DNA from: Hydrogenophaga sp.
GTDB lineage: Bacteria > Pseudomonadota > Gammaproteobacteria > Burkholderiales > Burkholderiaceae_C
NCBI RefSeq assembly: GCF_014773545.1
Contig: NZ_SDDV01000002.1
Coordinates: forward strand, 124,001 to 188,000
Reading direction: 5' to 3'
Length of the DNA stretch: 64,000 nucleotides
Shown piece by piece: positions 48,152-62,055 of the stretch; the stretch's first letter is position 1, and every line of letters begins with the position of its first letter. The notes beneath the pieces are model-generated. The model had not been told where the DNA came from. It saw nothing but the letters and a program-made list of their open reading frames with translations, and did not search any database. A program made the translations under genes and the position numbers.

Positions 48152-50473
48152 ATGAAAAAAACCAAACCGGGCCTGCGTGGCCTGACGCTTTCTGTGCTGG
48201 CAGCTTCCTTGTTGGGCGCCTTGCCGGCTTGGGCGGTCGAGCCTTTCACCCTGCGCGACATTCGGGTCGAGGGCTTGCAGCGCGTCGAGCCGGGAACCGT
48301 GTTTGCATCCCTGCCGTTTCGCGTCGGTGACATCTACAGCGACGACCAGGGTTCGGCCGCCATTCGATCCCTGTTCGGTCTGGGGCTGTTTAGCGACGTG
48401 CGCTTGCAAGTGCAAGACGGCGTGCTGGTGGTGATCGTCGAGGAACGCCCCATCATCGCTGCCATCAGCTTCACCGGTGGGCGCGAATTCGAAGCCGATA
48501 TGCTCAGGAACGCCTTGCGCGACATCGGACTGGCCGATGGCCGGCCGTTTGACAAGGCGCTGGCCGACCGCGCCGAGCAAGAGCTCAAGCGCCAGTACAT
48601 CAACCGCGGCATGTACGCCGCGCAGGTGCTCACCACCGTGACGCCGGCCGAGCGCAACCGGGTCAATCTGAATTTTCATGTGACCGAGGGTGACGTGGCG
48701 CGCATCGGCGAGATTCGTATCGTCGGCAATCAGGCTTTTTCCGAATCCACGCTGCGCAGCCTGTTTGCCCTGGACACCAGCGGCTGGTTGAGCTGGTACA
48801 CGCGCGCCGACCGCTACACCAGCGCCAAGCTCAGCGCCGACTTGGAGCGGCTGCGTTCGCACTACCTCACGCGCGGCTTCCTCGACTTTCGCATCGATTC
48901 GACCCAGGTGGCGATTTCTCCTGAAAAAGACAGCATTTCCCTGACCATCAACATCACCGAAGGCAATCGCTTCGTGGTTTCGGCGGTCCGGCTGGAGGGC
49001 GAATACCTGGGGCGCCAGGCTGAGTTCGAGTCCCTGGTTCGGATCCGCGTCGGACAGGCCTTCAACACCGAAGAAGTGGCGCAAACTGTAGCGGCGTTCA
49101 CCGACCATTTCGGCGTGTTCGGCTACGCCTTTGCCCAGGTTCAGGCGCAGCCCGAGATCGACCGGGTGAACAACCGCGTCACCTTTGTGCTGAACGCGCA
49201 GCCGCAGCGCCGGGTCTATGTGCGGCGCATCAACATCGAAGGCAACAACCGCACCCGCGACCAGGTGATACGGCGCGAATTTCGCCAGCTCGAAGCCGCC
49301 TGGTACGACGGTGAGCGCATCCGCTTGTCGCGCAATCGGGTCGATCGGTTGGGCTTTTTCACCCAGGTCGGCATTGAAACGCAGCCGGTGCCGGGCGCTC
49401 CTGATCAGGTCGATCTGCTGGTCTCGGTGGTCGAAAAACCGACCGGCAGCCTGACGCTGGGAGCGGGTTTTTCCCAGGCCGAGCGCCTTTCTTTGGTGGC
49501 TGGCATCGACCAGGACAACGTGTTTGGCACCGGTAACTCGCTGAGCTTCAACCTCAACACCAGCGATTTCAACCGCCAGTTCTCGCTCAGCACCACCAAC
49601 CCGTACTTCACCCCAGACGGCGTTTCGCGCACCTGGGACATCTATCACCGAACCAGCTCGCCGTTCACCGCCCAAGGCGGCGACTACCGCTTGGTTCGCG
49701 CCGGCGGCGGGCTGCGCTTTGGCGTGCCGTTCACCGAGCGCGACACGGTCTTTTTCGGCCTCAACGCCGAACAGACGCGGATCGAGGCCGGCACCGGCTT
49801 GCCGCTGGCCTATCAGGAGCACAGCAACATTTTTGGCGCCAGCAGCCTGTCGGTTCCCCTGACCCTGGGCTGGACGCGCGACACCCGCGACAGCGCCTTG
49901 GTGCCCAACGAAGGCCGGCTGCAGCGCGTCAACGCCGAGCTGGGTGTGGCTGGCGACACCCGCTACCTGCGCGCGAGCTATCAGTTCCAGCAATACATTC
50001 CTCTGGGTACGCAGTACACGCTGGCATTCAACACCGAATTGGGTTATGGCCGGGGCATGGGCGGGCGTCCGTTCCCGGTGTTCAAGAACTTCTTTGGCGG
50101 CGGCCTGGGTTCGGTGCGGGGTTTCCAGCAAGGCACCCTGGGGCCGCGCTCGGGCATCGTCGGCGCGCCGGCGGCGCAGCCGGTCAACATCGGCGGCAGC
50201 CGCAGCGTGGCGCTGAACGCCGAATTCATAGCACCTTTCCCCGGCGCCGGCACCGACCGCACGCTGCGCGTGTTCGCCTTCGCCGACGCCGGCAACGTGT
50301 TTGGCGACAACGACCCGCGCCCGAATGCGAACGACCTGCGCGCCTCGGTCGGCGTCGGCCTGAGCTGGATTTCGCCGATTGGGCCACTGCGCTTTGCCTA
50401 CGCCACGCCGGTGCGCCACTTCGATGGCGATAAAATCCAGAGATTCCAATTCCAGATCGGAACCTCGTTTTGA
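48152..50473 (+). CDS. bamA: outer-membrane protein assembly factor BamA
   Basis: BamA is the Omp85 barrel that inserts outer-membrane proteins; bamE is also present in this window. The 773-residue product has a signal peptide (cleavage after AWA, about residue 27), five POTRA domains from about residue 28 (FTLRDIRVEGLQRVEPGTV onward) and a 16-strand barrel with the conserved VRGFQQG motif and a terminal aromatic GTSF. Its stop overlaps skp as TGATG. Confidence 0.98.
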   Translation: MKKTKPGLRGLTLSVLAASLLGALPAWAVEPFTLRDIRVEGLQRVEPGTVFASLPFRVGDIYSDDQGSAAIRSLFGLGLFSDVRLQVQDGVLVVIVEERPIIAAISFTGGREFEADMLRNALRDIGLADGRPFDKALADRAEQELKRQYINRGMYAAQVLTTVTPAERNRVNLNFHVTEGDVARIGEIRIVGNQAFSESTLRSLFALDTSGWLSWYTRADRYTSAKLSADLERLRSHYLTRGFLDFRIDSTQVAISPEKDSISLTINITEGNRFVVSAVRLEGEYLGRQAEFESLVRIRVGQAFNTEEVAQTVAAFTDHFGVFGYAFAQVQAQPEIDRVNNRVTFVLNAQPQRRVYVRRINIEGNNRTRDQVIRREFRQLEAAWYDGERIRLSRNRVDRLGFFTQVGIETQPVPGAPDQVDLLVSVVEKPTGSLTLGAGFSQAERLSLVAGIDQDNVFGTGNSLSFNLNTSDFNRQFSLSTTNPYFTPDGVSRTWDIYHRTSSPFTAQGGDYRLVRAGGGLRFGVPFTERDTVFFGLNAEQTRIEAGTGLPLAYQEHSNIFGASSLSVPLTLGWTRDTRDSALVPNEGRLQRVNAELGVAGDTRYLRASYQFQQYIPLGTQYTLAFNTELGYGRGMGGRPFPVFKNFFGGGLGSVRGFQQGTLGPRSGIVGAPAAQPVNIGGSRSVALNAEFIAPFPGAGTDRTLRVFAFADAGNVFGDNDPRPNANDLRASVGVGLSWISPIGPLRFAYATPVRHFDGDKIQRFQFQIGTSF

Positions 50474-50991
50474 TGAAGCACACGCCCCATTTGTTCAGCC
50501 GTTCCTTTTTCCTTGCCCTGGTGCTGTGTCTGGCGGCTGCCAGTGCGGTTGCGCAAGACTTTCGGGTCGGCTTTGTCAACACCGAGCGCATTTTCCGCGA
50601 GGCCAACCTGGCCAAAGCGGCGCAGGCCAAGCTGGAGCAGGAGTTCTCGCGCCGCGAGCGCGAAATCCAGGCCCAGGGCGTCCAGCTCAGGGCCGCTTCC
50701 GAGCGCTTCGAGCGCGAGCTGCCCACACTGTCAGAGGCGCAGCGCGTGGCCAGACAGCGCCAGTTGGTCGAACAAGACCGTGACTTTCAGCGCAAGCAGC
50801 GCGAGTTCCAGGAAGACCTGAACCTGCGCCGCAACGAGGAGCTGCAAGCCGTGCTGGAGCGCGCCAACCGGGTCATCCGACAGATTGCCGAGGCCGAGAA
50901 ATACGACTTGGTGATTCAGGAGGCGGTCTATATCCACCCGCGGCACGACATCACCGACAAGGTGCTCAACAGCTTGAACAACGCCCGCTGA
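50473..50991 (+). CDS. skp: periplasmic chaperone Skp/OmpH family
   Basis: Skp carries unfolded outer-membrane proteins across the periplasm to BamA. The 172-residue product has a signal peptide (cleavage after VAQ-like VA, about residue 27), a core of long charged coiled-coil helices rich in Arg/Glu, and the conserved C-terminal AEAEKYDLVIQEAVYIHP. The ATG overlaps the bamA stop by one base. Confidence 0.96.
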   Translation: MKHTPHLFSRSFFLALVLCLAAASAVAQDFRVGFVNTERIFREANLAKAAQAKLEQEFSRREREIQAQGVQLRAASERFERELPTLSEAQRVARQRQLVEQDRDFQRKQREFQEDLNLRRNEELQAVLERANRVIRQIAEAEKYDLVIQEAVYIHPRHDITDKVLNSLNNAR

Positions 50992-51006
50992 GATTGAGGT
51001 GCTGGC

Positions 51007-52059
51007 GTGGCCAAGACGCTGGGTGCTATCGTCGCTGCCCTGGGCGGCGATCTCAGGGGTTCGTCTGATCTCGTGATCGAGCGGCTGGCACCGCTGGCGC
51101 GGGCCCAGGCGGGCGAACTCGCTTTCATCGCCCAGGCGCGCTATGCCAAGCAGTTGCAGCAGACGCAGGCCGGCGCCCTGATCGTGGCTCCGGCACTGCA
51201 AGACGCCGCCGCAGCGCGTGCGCCCTGCATCGTCTGCGACGACCCCTACCTCTACTTCGCCCGCCTGACCCAGTGGTGGCGGCGCGAGCACGAGCCGCTG
51301 CCCGCACCCAGGCTGGACCCGCAAGCCAGCATAGACCCGAGCGCGCAGCTCGAACCCGAGGTCGACGTCGGCCCCTTTGCCGTCATCGGCCCGGCGGTGC
51401 GCATCGGCCGCGGAGCCCGCATCGGTGCCCATGCGGTAATTGGCGCGCTCGCCCAGATCGGCGCGCACACCGTGCTGCATCCGCGCGTCAGCATTGGCAC
51501 GCGCTGCGTGGTCGGCGCGCGCTGCGTGCTGCACCCCGGCGTGGTGATCGGTGGCGACGGTTTCGGTTTTGCGCCGCAGCAAGGCCGCTGGGTCAAGATC
51601 GAGCAGCTCGGCGCGGTGCGCATTGGCGACGAGGTGGAAATAGGTGCCAACAGTTGCATAGACCGCGGCGCGCTCGACGACACCGTGATCGAAGACGGCG
51701 TCAAGCTCGACAACCTGGTTCAGATCGGGCACAACGTGCGTGTCGGGGCGCACAGCGCCATGGCCGGCTGCGTCGGCGTGGCCGGCAGCGCCGACATCGG
51801 CGCGCACTGCAGCATTGGCGGCGGCGCGGTGGTGCTCGGTCACCTGAGTCTGGCCGACGGCGTGCACATTTCGGCCGCATCGGTCGTGACCCGATCGATC
51901 ACCAAACCGGGTCACTACACCGGCCTGTTTCCCATCGACGACAATGCGAGTTGGGAAAAAAATGCGGCCTCGCTCAAACAGCTCAATCGCCTGCGCGAGC
52001 GGCTCAAGGCGCTGGAGCGCGCGCTCGAACCAGACCTGTCAAAAACACCCGAAGCATGA
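51007..52059 (+). CDS. lpxD: UDP-3-O-acyl-glucosamine N-acyltransferase
   Basis: LpxD adds the second acyl chain in lipid A synthesis. The 350-residue product has the N-terminal LpxD domain ([15 protein letters not shown]) and a left-handed beta-helix of hexapeptide repeats with [17 protein letters not shown] and catalytic-type [14 protein letters not shown]. It starts with GTG at 51007 behind a GAGG site. Its stop overlaps fabZ as ATGA. Confidence 0.97.
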   Translation: MAKTLGAIVAALGGDLRGSSDLVIERLAPLARAQAGELAFIAQARYAKQLQQTQAGALIVAPALQDAAAARAPCIVCDDPYLYFARLTQWWRREHEPLPAPRLDPQASIDPSAQLEPEVDVGPFAVIGPAVRIGRGARIGAHAVIGALAQIGAHTVLHPRVSIGTRCVVGARCVLHPGVVIGGDGFGFAPQQGRWVKIEQLGAVRIGDEVEIGANSCIDRGALDDTVIEDGVKLDNLVQIGHNVRVGAHSAMAGCVGVAGSADIGAHCSIGGGAVVLGHLSLADGVHISAASVVTRSITKPGHYTGLFPIDDNASWEKNAASLKQLNRLRERLKALERALEPDLSKTPEA

Positions 52060-52496
52060 TGGACATTCACCAGATTCTCAAGCAGTTGCCGCACCGCTAT
52101 CCGTTCCTTTTGGTCGATCGGGTGCTTGAGTTGGACAAAGGCAAAAGCATCAAGGCGCTGAAAAACGTCAGCATCAACGAGCCTTTTTTTGGCGGCCATT
52201 TTCCGCACCGGCCGGTGATGCCGGGCGTGCTCATGCTCGAAGCCATGGCACAGGCCGCCGCGCTGCTGGCGTTTGATACCGTGGGGGTGGCGCTGGACGA
52301 CAAAACGGTGTACTACTTCGCCGGCATCGACGGCGCGCGCTTCAAGCGCCCGGTCGAGCCGGGCGACCAGCTCGTCATGGACGTGGCGCTAGAGCGCATG
52401 AAGTCCGGCATCTTCAAGTTCAAGGGCTGTGCCCGTGTCGGCACTGAGCTGGCCTGCGAGGCCGAACTGATGTGCACCATGCGCACCATCGCCTGA
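52056..52496 (+). CDS. fabZ: 3-hydroxyacyl-ACP dehydratase FabZ
   Basis: FabZ dehydrates hydroxyacyl-ACP in fatty acid synthesis and competes with LpxA/LpxD for the same substrate, so its place between them is logical. The 146-residue hot-dog protein has LLVDRVLE, catalytic His48 in [15 protein letters not shown], and Glu62 in LMLEAMAQ. Start ATG 52056 overlaps lpxD; ATG 52059 is an equal alternative. Confidence 0.98.
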   Translation: MMDIHQILKQLPHRYPFLLVDRVLELDKGKSIKALKNVSINEPFFGGHFPHRPVMPGVLMLEAMAQAAALLAFDTVGVALDDKTVYYFAGIDGARFKRPVEPGDQLVMDVALERMKSGIFKFKGCARVGTELACEAELMCTMRTIA

Positions 52497-52517
52497 TTGG
52501 CCAGGTGGTTCGTTTCG

Positions 52518-53321
52518 ATGGCAAACATTCATCCTACCGCCCTGGTGGACCCGGCCGCCGAGCTGGAATCCAGCGTCACGGTCGGCCCTTACACGGTGAT
52601 CGGTCCTCAGGTCAGGGTGGGCGCCGGCACGTCCATAGGCGCGCATTGTGTGCTCGAGGGCCGCACCACCATCGGGTGCGACAACCGCATCTTTCAGTTC
52701 AATTCGCTGGGCGCGGTTCCGCAGGACAAGAAATACGCCGGCGAGCCGTGCGAACTGCAGATCGGGGACCGCAACACGGTGCGCGAGTTCTGCACCTTCA
52801 ACATCGGCTCACCCGGCGGCGGCGGCTTGACCCGTCTCGGCGACGACAACTGGATCATGGCCTACGTCCATCTGGCGCACGACTGCGCGGTTGGCAACCA
52901 CACCATTTTTGCCAATAACACGCAACTGGCCGGTCACGTGTCGGTCGCTGACTGGGCGATTCTGGGTGGCTTCACCGTGGTACACCAGTTTGTGCGCATA
53001 GGCGCGCACGCGATGAGCGCGATGTGTTCGCTGCTGTTTGCTGATTTGCCACCGTTCGTGCTGTGCCAGGGCCAACCAGCGCAGCCGCGTTCGATGAACT
53101 TTGAAGGCTTGCGTCGGCGCGGTTTCTCGCCCGAGCGCATTGCCGCCGTCAAGGCCATGTACAAAGCGCTCTACCGCGACGAGCTGACGCTGGAGCAGGC
53201 CACGCAGCGCATTGGCCTGTTGGCCGGCTCTGCGCCAGACCCTTCAGCCGTCGCCTCCGATGTGGCCTTGATGCTGGACTTTTTGCAGCAGGTGCCGCCC
53301 CAACGCGGCATCGTGCGTTGA
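52518..53321 (+). CDS. lpxA: UDP-N-acetylglucosamine acyltransferase
   Basis: LpxA performs the first acylation of lipid A synthesis. The 267-residue beta-helix protein begins [20 protein letters not shown] and has hexapeptide repeats, [14 protein letters not shown], catalytic-type [17 protein letters not shown] and the C-terminal [17 protein letters not shown]. The ATG at 52518 gives the family N-terminus; an upstream TTG adds an unrelated seven residues. Confidence 0.98.
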   Translation: MANIHPTALVDPAAELESSVTVGPYTVIGPQVRVGAGTSIGAHCVLEGRTTIGCDNRIFQFNSLGAVPQDKKYAGEPCELQIGDRNTVREFCTFNIGSPGGGGLTRLGDDNWIMAYVHLAHDCAVGNHTIFANNTQLAGHVSVADWAILGGFTVVHQFVRIGAHAMSAMCSLLFADLPPFVLCQGQPAQPRSMNFEGLRRRGFSPERIAAVKAMYKALYRDELTLEQATQRIGLLAGSAPDPSAVASDVALMLDFLQQVPPQRGIVR

Positions 53322-54463
53322 ACACTGCACCGCACTTGGCCTTGGTGGCGGGTGAGGCCTCGGGCGATCTGCTGGCCGGACTGCTGTTGGGCGGTATGCG
53401 CCAGCGCTGGCCCGATCTGCGCGCGCTCGGTATCGGCGGGCCGCGCATGGCCGAGCAGGGTTTTCAAGCCTGGTGGCCGAGCGACAAACTGGCGGTGCAC
53501 GGCTACGTCGAGGCCTTGCGCCACTACCGCGAAATCGTCTCCATCCGGGCGCAGTTGAAGCAGCGCCTGCTGGGCGCCGAGCGGCCCGACTTGTTCATCG
53601 GCGTCGACGCGCCCGACTTCAACCTGGACTTGCAAGCCGATCTGAGGGCGGCCGGGATTCGTACCGTGCAGTTCATCTGCCCGGCGGTCTGGGCCTGGCG
53701 CGCCAAGCGGATAGAGAAAATTCGCCGCAGCGTGGACCATGTGCTGTGCGTGTTTCCCTTCGAGCCCGATTTGCTGGCGCGCCACGGCGTGGCCGCCACC
53801 TATGTCGGCCACCCGCTGGCCAGCGTGATACCGATCGAGCCCGACCGCGCTGCGGCGCGGCGCGCGCTCGGTTTGGGCGAGCATGAAACCGTGCTGGCCA
53901 TCCTGCCCGGCAGCCGGGCCTCCGAGGTGCGCTATCTGACGCCGCTGTTTTTTGCGGCCGCCGCGCTGCTGTTGCGCCAGCGTCCGGCGCTGCGACTGGT
54001 GGTGCCGACCTTGCCTGCGTTGCGAGACAGAGTCGAAGCCGCCGCGCGTGCCGCCGGCGTCAGCGCGCCACTGCTGCTGTTGTCGGGCCAGTCGCACCGC
54101 GTGCTGGCGGCCTGCGACCTGGCCTTGGTCGCCAGCGGCACCGCCACGCTGGAAGCGGCGTTGTTCAAGCGCCCGATGGTGATCGCCTACCGCATGAACG
54201 GGCTGTCCTGGTTGCTCATGCGCGGCAAGCAGTTGCAGCCCTGGATCGGCTTGCCCAATATTTTGTGTCAGGACTTCGTGGTGCCGGAGCGGGTGCAGGA
54301 CGCGGCCAGCCCGCAGGCCTTGGCGCAAGCGCTGCTGGGCTGGCTCGAGGCGCCTGAGCGCATCCTGGCGCTGCAACAGCGCTTTATCCGGTTGCATCAC
54401 GAACTGCGCCGCAACACTGCTTCACTCGCCACCGATGCGATCGAAAAAATGCTTGCCCAATGA
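53318..54463 (+). CDS. lpxB: lipid-A-disaccharide synthase
   Basis: LpxB condenses UDP-diacylglucosamine with lipid X to make the lipid A disaccharide. The 381-residue GT19 enzyme has [35 protein letters not shown]-like [13 protein letters not shown] and [11 protein letters not shown]. The start is a TTG at 53318 that overlaps the lpxA stop (TTGA); no ATG lies near the conserved N-terminus. Confidence 0.97.
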   Translation: MNTAPHLALVAGEASGDLLAGLLLGGMRQRWPDLRALGIGGPRMAEQGFQAWWPSDKLAVHGYVEALRHYREIVSIRAQLKQRLLGAERPDLFIGVDAPDFNLDLQADLRAAGIRTVQFICPAVWAWRAKRIEKIRRSVDHVLCVFPFEPDLLARHGVAATYVGHPLASVIPIEPDRAAARRALGLGEHETVLAILPGSRASEVRYLTPLFFAAAALLLRQRPALRLVVPTLPALRDRVEAAARAAGVSAPLLLLSGQSHRVLAACDLALVASGTATLEAALFKRPMVIAYRMNGLSWLLMRGKQLQPWIGLPNILCQDFVVPERVQDAASPQALAQALLGWLEAPERILALQQRFIRLHHELRRNTASLATDAIEKMLAQ

Positions 54464-55091
54464 GCAGACCGGCCACGCCTGGGGCGTGCCGGGTTTGCTC
54501 GCTGGCGTTGACGAAGCTGGCCGTGGCCCGCTGGCCGGCCCAGTGGTGGCGGCGGCGGTGATATTGAACGAGCAAGCGCCGATTCGCGGCCTGGCAGACT
54601 CCAAGCAGCTCGGCGCGCGCGCGCGCGCGCGGCTGTACGACGAGATTCGCGCCAAGGCCCTGTGCTGCAGCGTGGCGCAGGCTTCGGTGGCCGAGATCGA
54701 CCAGCTCAACATTTTGCAGGCCACGCTGCTGGCGATGCAGCGCGCGGTACAAGGCTTGCGGCTGCTGCCCAGGCTGGTGCTGGTCGACGGCAATCGCTGC
54801 CCGGTGCTGCGCATGCAGGTGCAAGCGGTTGTCAGAGGCGACGCGACGGTGGCGGCGATTGCGGCCGCCTCCATCGTCGCCAAGGTCACGCGCGACCATT
54901 TGCTGCTCGACTACCACCAGCAACACCCGAGCTACGGTTTTGATCGCCACAAAGGCTATGGCACTGCACACCACCTGCAGGCCTTGCGCTTGCACGGCGT
55001 GCTGGACTGGCACCGGCGCTCCTTTGCCCCGGTGGCCCGGGTACTGGCACACGCAGCGCCCGCCTGCACCGACGACCCGGCCGCGCCATGA
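54435..55091 (+). CDS. rnhB: ribonuclease HII
   Basis: RNase HII removes RNA and single ribonucleotides from DNA hybrids. The 218-residue product has [19 protein letters not shown] with the first catalytic acids, [22 protein letters not shown] and the C-terminal [16 protein letters not shown]. It overlaps lpxB by 29 nt from ATG 54435; a TTG at 54453 would shorten the overlap. An eight-fold GC run (GCGCGC) at 54612-54631 encodes the Arg-Ala repeat. Confidence 0.96.
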   Translation: MRSKKCLPNEQTGHAWGVPGLLAGVDEAGRGPLAGPVVAAAVILNEQAPIRGLADSKQLGARARARLYDEIRAKALCCSVAQASVAEIDQLNILQATLLAMQRAVQGLRLLPRLVLVDGNRCPVLRMQVQAVVRGDATVAAIAAASIVAKVTRDHLLLDYHQQHPSYGFDRHKGYGTAHHLQALRLHGVLDWHRRSFAPVARVLAHAAPACTDDPAAP

Positions 55092-55864
55092 AGCCGCCGA
55101 CGCTGATCAGCTCGCGCGAGAACCCGGTGTTCAAGCGCTTGCGCCTGCTGGCACAGGACAACACCGCTTACCGCGACGCCGGGCAGGTCTGGATCGAAGG
55201 CGATCATTTGTGCCGTGCCTTGTTGGCGCACGGCCAACGTCCGGCGCTGGCGGTGTTCAGCCAGAGCTACTGGCCGCAGGCGCCGGTCGAGCTGCGGCAG
55301 GCGGCGCAGCAAAACCTGCTCTTATCGGATGCTTTGTTGACTGCCATCAGCGGGCTGGAGTCGGCGGCGGCACTCGGTTTTGTGTGCAAGCTGCCGCAGG
55401 CCGACAGGCTTTTGCCGGGCCGCCCGGCGGTGCTGCTCGACCGCTTGCAAGACGCCGGCAACGTGGGCTCCATCTTGCGCAGCGCAGCGGCGATGGGGTT
55501 TGAGCAGGTGCTCGCGCTCAAGGGCACGGCGGCCTTGTGGTCGCCCAAGGTGCTGCGCGCCGGCATGGGCGCGCATTTTGCGCTGCACCTGGTCGAAGGG
55601 CTGGCGCTGACCGACCTGGGTCGGCTGGCGCTGCCGCTGCTGGTGACTTGCGTACACCAGGGCGAGTGGCTGCACCAGGCGCAGTTGCCCTGGCCCTGCG
55701 CCTGGGTCTTTGGTCACGAAGGCCAGGGGGCGAGTCCGGCGCTGGCGGCGCTGGCGGCGCAGTCGCTGCGCATTGCCCAGCCGGGCGGCCAGGAGTCACT
55801 CAATGTGGCCGCCGCCGCCGCGATCTGCCTGTACGCCAGTGCCAGCGCACGCGACTTGCGCTGA
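55088..55864 (+). CDS. TrmH/SpoU-family RNA 2'-O-methyltransferase
   Basis: This SPOUT-fold enzyme methylates ribose in rRNA or tRNA; the exact target is unknown. The 258-residue product begins [20 protein letters not shown] (substrate-binding domain) and has the three family motifs: [30 protein letters not shown] and [16 protein letters not shown], with the knot region near the C-terminus. It overlaps rnhB by 4 nt and closes the envelope cluster. RlmB is one possible identity, not proved. Confidence 0.92.
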   Translation: MKPPTLISSRENPVFKRLRLLAQDNTAYRDAGQVWIEGDHLCRALLAHGQRPALAVFSQSYWPQAPVELRQAAQQNLLLSDALLTAISGLESAAALGFVCKLPQADRLLPGRPAVLLDRLQDAGNVGSILRSAAAMGFEQVLALKGTAALWSPKVLRAGMGAHFALHLVEGLALTDLGRLALPLLVTCVHQGEWLHQAQLPWPCAWVFGHEGQGASPALAALAAQSLRIAQPGGQESLNVAAAAAICLYASASARDLR

Positions 55865-56116
55865 GCGTGGCGTGGCCTGACCGACCCGCTGCCGCGCTCG
55901 TTCCGGGTCGAGAAAACAGGGTAGAACAAGGCCGGGCGGCTACAATGCCAAGGTTTACCCGCAATCGGCGCACCCACTGCGCCCGCCTCGGCTTTCCCCC
56001 GAGTTGACCGACCGGTAGCGGACCTGCGCGGCACGCCCAGCAGGCTGCGATCTGGCCCGAATCCACCCCGGTTTTGTCACATGGCGTGGTGCGCCCACAT
56101 TTCTCTGGAGAAAACC
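55865..56116 (+). promoter_or_regulatory. carA promoter and leader region
   Basis: No gene is visible in these 252 nt. A TACAAT -10-like hexamer lies at 55941-55946 with a poor -35, giving a leader of about 165 nt. CarAB expression answers to arginine and pyrimidines in many bacteria, but I could not define an operator. Confidence 0.5.
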
Positions 56117-57268
56117 GTGCTTCCCGTTTACCCGAAAGCCCTGCTCGCGCTTGCCGACGGCACGGTCATGACAGGCATTTCCATCGGTGCTGCGGGTCAG
56201 ACCTGCGGCGAGCTGGTGTTCAACACCGCCATGACCGGCTATCAGGAAATTCTCACTGACCCGAGCTACTGCCGGCAAATCGTCACCCTGACCTACCCGC
56301 ACATCGGCAACACCGGCGTCAACCGCGAAGACACCGAGTCCGCCCGCGTGCAGGCGGCTGGCCTCATTATCAAAGACCTGCCGCTGCTGGCGTCCAATTT
56401 CCGTTCCGAAGAGACGCTGTCGGCCTACTTGCAGCGCGAAGGCACGGTGGCCATGGCCGGTCTGGACACGCGCGCGCTGACGCGCCGCCTGCGCCGCTTC
56501 GGGGCGCAAAACGGCTGCATTCTTGCACTGCCCGCCGGGCAAGACCTGGACGCGGCGCTGCGCGAGCGCGCCCTGGCCGCCGCGCAGGCTGCGCCCAGCA
56601 TGGCCGGGCAAGACCTGGCCCGGCTGGTGTCGGCCGCTGCGCCCTACGCCTGGAGCCAGACCGAGTGGCAACTCGGCACCGGTTACGGTGAGCAGCGCGC
56701 ACCGCGCTTTCATGTGGTGGCCTATGACTTTGGCGTCAAACGCAACATCTTGCGCATGCTGGCCCAGCGCGGCTGCAAGGTCAGCGTGGTGCCGGCGCAA
56801 ACGCCGGCCGCCGAGGTGCTGGAGCTCAATCCCGATGGTATTTTTCTCTCCAACGGCCCGGGCGACCCGCAGCCCTGCGACTACGCCATTGCCGCGACGC
56901 GCACGCTGATCGACGCCGGTCTGCCGACCTTTGGCATCTGCCTGGGACACCAGATCATGGCGCTGGCCAGTGGCGCCCAGACCTTCAAGATGAAATTTGG
57001 CCATCACGGCGCCAACCACCCGGTGCAAGAGCTGGGCAGTGGCCGCGTCAGCATCACCAGCCAGAACCACGGCTTTGCAGTAGACGAAAAAACCCTGCCG
57101 GCCAACCTGCGTGCCACCCACGTCAGCCTGTTTGACGGCACGCTGCAAGGCCTGGAGCGCACCGACCGGCCGGCGTTTTGCTTTCAAGGCCATCCCGAGG
57201 CCGCGCCCGGCCCGCACGATATCGGCTATTTGTTCGACCGCTTCGTGCACCTGATGGAGGCGAAATAA
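56117..57268 (+). CDS. carA: carbamoyl phosphate synthase, small (glutaminase) subunit
   Basis: CarA frees ammonia from glutamine for CarB. The 383-residue product has [47 protein letters not shown] and the amidotransferase triad with [10 protein letters not shown] (catalytic Cys) and [15 protein letters not shown]. The GTG at 56117 is preferred because GGAG lies 6 nt upstream; an ATG at 56081 adds 12 unrelated residues. carB starts 2 nt after its stop. Confidence 0.96.
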   Translation: MLPVYPKALLALADGTVMTGISIGAAGQTCGELVFNTAMTGYQEILTDPSYCRQIVTLTYPHIGNTGVNREDTESARVQAAGLIIKDLPLLASNFRSEETLSAYLQREGTVAMAGLDTRALTRRLRRFGAQNGCILALPAGQDLDAALRERALAAAQAAPSMAGQDLARLVSAAAPYAWSQTEWQLGTGYGEQRAPRFHVVAYDFGVKRNILRMLAQRGCKVSVVPAQTPAAEVLELNPDGIFLSNGPGDPQPCDYAIAATRTLIDAGLPTFGICLGHQIMALASGAQTFKMKFGHHGANHPVQELGSGRVSITSQNHGFAVDEKTLPANLRATHVSLFDGTLQGLERTDRPAFCFQGHPEAAPGPHDIGYLFDRFVHLMEAK

Positions 57269-57270
57269 TC

Positions 57271-60546
<3,276 letters not shown>

Positions 60547-60602
60547 GCACCCTGGGGCGTCCGTCGACAGGCTGCTAGGGGCATAATCAGGCTCACCCTC
60601 AC

Positions 60603-60636
60603 ACCGCCGTTCGGCAACGTTCGGCGGTTTCCTTTT
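60603..60636 (+). terminator. terminator-like hairpin between carB and greA
   Basis: ACCGCCG and CGGCGGT pair around a TTCGGCAACGTT loop, followed by TTCCTTTT. It lies 57 nt after the carB stop; the U-tract is interrupted, so termination may be partial. Confidence 0.65.
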
Positions 60637-60686
60637 GTACCCCGGCAGAACCCTGATCTGCTGACCCAGATGCGTGGAGCACCGCC

Positions 60687-61163
60687 ATGACCACCTTGCC
60701 CATTACCTTGCGTGGCGCCGAGAAGCTTAAAGCAGAACTCAAGCGCCTGAAATCCGTCGACCGCCCCTGGGTCATCAACGCGATTGCCGAAGCCCGCGCC
60801 CAGGGCGACCTGAGCGAGAACGCCGAATACGACGCCGCCAAAGACCGTCAAGGTTTTATCGAGGGCCGCATCGCCGAAATCGAGAGCAAGCTCTCGGCGG
60901 CCCAGGTCATCGATCCGGTGCTCATCGAAGTCGTTGGCCGGGTGGTGTTTGGTGCCACGGTGGAGTTGGTCGACCAAGACAGCGGTATCACCGTGACCTA
61001 TCAGATCGTCGGCGAGGACGAGGCCGACATCAAGCTCGGTCTGGTCAACATCGGCAGCCCGCTGGCGCGCGCCCTGATCGGCAAGGAAGAAGGCGACCTG
61101 ACCGAGGTGCAGGCTCCGGGCGGCCTGCGCCGACTGGAAATCGTGCTGGTGCGCTACGGTTGA
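60687..61163 (+). CDS. greA: transcription elongation factor GreA
   Basis: GreA rescues backtracked RNA polymerase by stimulating transcript cleavage. The 158-residue product has the coiled-coil tip [22 protein letters not shown] with acidic residues, and the C-terminal FKBP-like domain ending [15 protein letters not shown] and [11 protein letters not shown]. The carAB-greA order is widespread in proteobacteria. Confidence 0.98.
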   Translation: MTTLPITLRGAEKLKAELKRLKSVDRPWVINAIAEARAQGDLSENAEYDAAKDRQGFIEGRIAEIESKLSAAQVIDPVLIEVVGRVVFGATVELVDQDSGITVTYQIVGEDEADIKLGLVNIGSPLARALIGKEEGDLTEVQAPGGLRRLEIVLVRYG

Positions 61164-61233
61164 GTCCGACGGACCGGGAATGATCGGTGCAAGCGCAACG
61201 GGTCTGGCACGCGAACGGCCTAGAATCGCTCGC

Positions 61234-62055
61234 ATGAAAATCCTGATCTGCAACGACGACGGATACCAGGCGGCCGGCATCCAGGCACTGTTCGATGCCA
61301 TTCGCGTGCTGCCCGGCGTCAGCGCCGAGGTGGTGGCGCCCGAACACAACAACAGCGCCAAATCGAACGCACTCACCCTGTATTCGCCGCTCTACGTCCA
61401 TACCGCGCAGAACGGTTTTCGCTACATCAACGGCACCCCGGCCGACTGCGTTCATATTGCGCTGACCGGTCTGCTGGGTTACCGCCCCGATCTGGTGGTC
61501 TCGGGCATCAACAACGGCGCCAATATGGGCGACGACACGATTTACTCCGGCACCGTGGGGGCGGCGATGGAGGGTTATTTGTTCGGCATTCCAGCCATTG
61601 CCTTTTCCCAGACCGAAAAAGGCTGGCAACACCTGGATGTCGCGGCCGAAAAAGCCGCTCAGTTGGTGGCCCAGTTGCTGCCTGCGCTGCCCGAGGCGGC
61701 GCAGCGCAGCGCGCCCTGGCTGCTCAACGTCAATATTCCGAACCGGCCGCACAGCGAGATTCGCGGCTTCAAAGTGGCTCGTCTGGGGCGGCGCCACGCG
61801 GCCGAGCAGGTGATCGCGCAGGTCAACCCGCGCGGCGACACCATGTACTGGATTGGCGGCGCCGGGCCGGTCAAGGACGACGCCGACGGCACCGACTTTC
61901 ACGCCACCGCGCTTGGCTATGCCTCGATCACGCCGCTGCAGGTCGACCTGACCGACCATGAGCGGCTGCCGTACTGGGCGCCGACGGCAGCGCAGCTCTC
62001 GGCGGCCAGCGTCGCGGCTCGTGCGTCGCCGTGGACGAACGAGGTCGATAAATGA
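61234..62055 (+). CDS. surE: 5'/3'-nucleotidase SurE
   Basis: SurE is a stationary-phase metal-dependent nucleotidase. The 273-residue product begins [16 protein letters not shown] with the acid pair Asp8-Asp9, and has [52 protein letters not shown] and [17 protein letters not shown]. The ATG at 61234 has no Shine-Dalgarno site and a TAGAAT hexamer 7 nt upstream. It overlaps pcm by 4 nt. Confidence 0.97.
   Translation: MKILICNDDGYQAAGIQALFDAIRVLPGVSAEVVAPEHNNSAKSNALTLYSPLYVHTAQNGFRYINGTPADCVHIALTGLLGYRPDLVVSGINNGANMGDDTIYSGTVGAAMEGYLFGIPAIAFSQTEKGWQHLDVAAEKAAQLVAQLLPALPEAAQRSAPWLLNVNIPNRPHSEIRGFKVARLGRRHAAEQVIAQVNPRGDTMYWIGGAGPVKDDADGTDFHATALGYASITPLQVDLTDHERLPYWAPTAAQLSAASVAARASPWTNEVDK

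Noticed and set aside
48011-50449. 812-residue open frame antisense to bamA
   Set aside because: Shadow of bamA; no motif, and bamA has all POTRA and barrel features.
54612-54631. GCGCGC run in rnhB as a phase-variable repeat
   Set aside because: Relatives tolerate Arg-Ala variation here and the frame is intact; a dinucleotide run of this length is expected in such GC-rich coding DNA.
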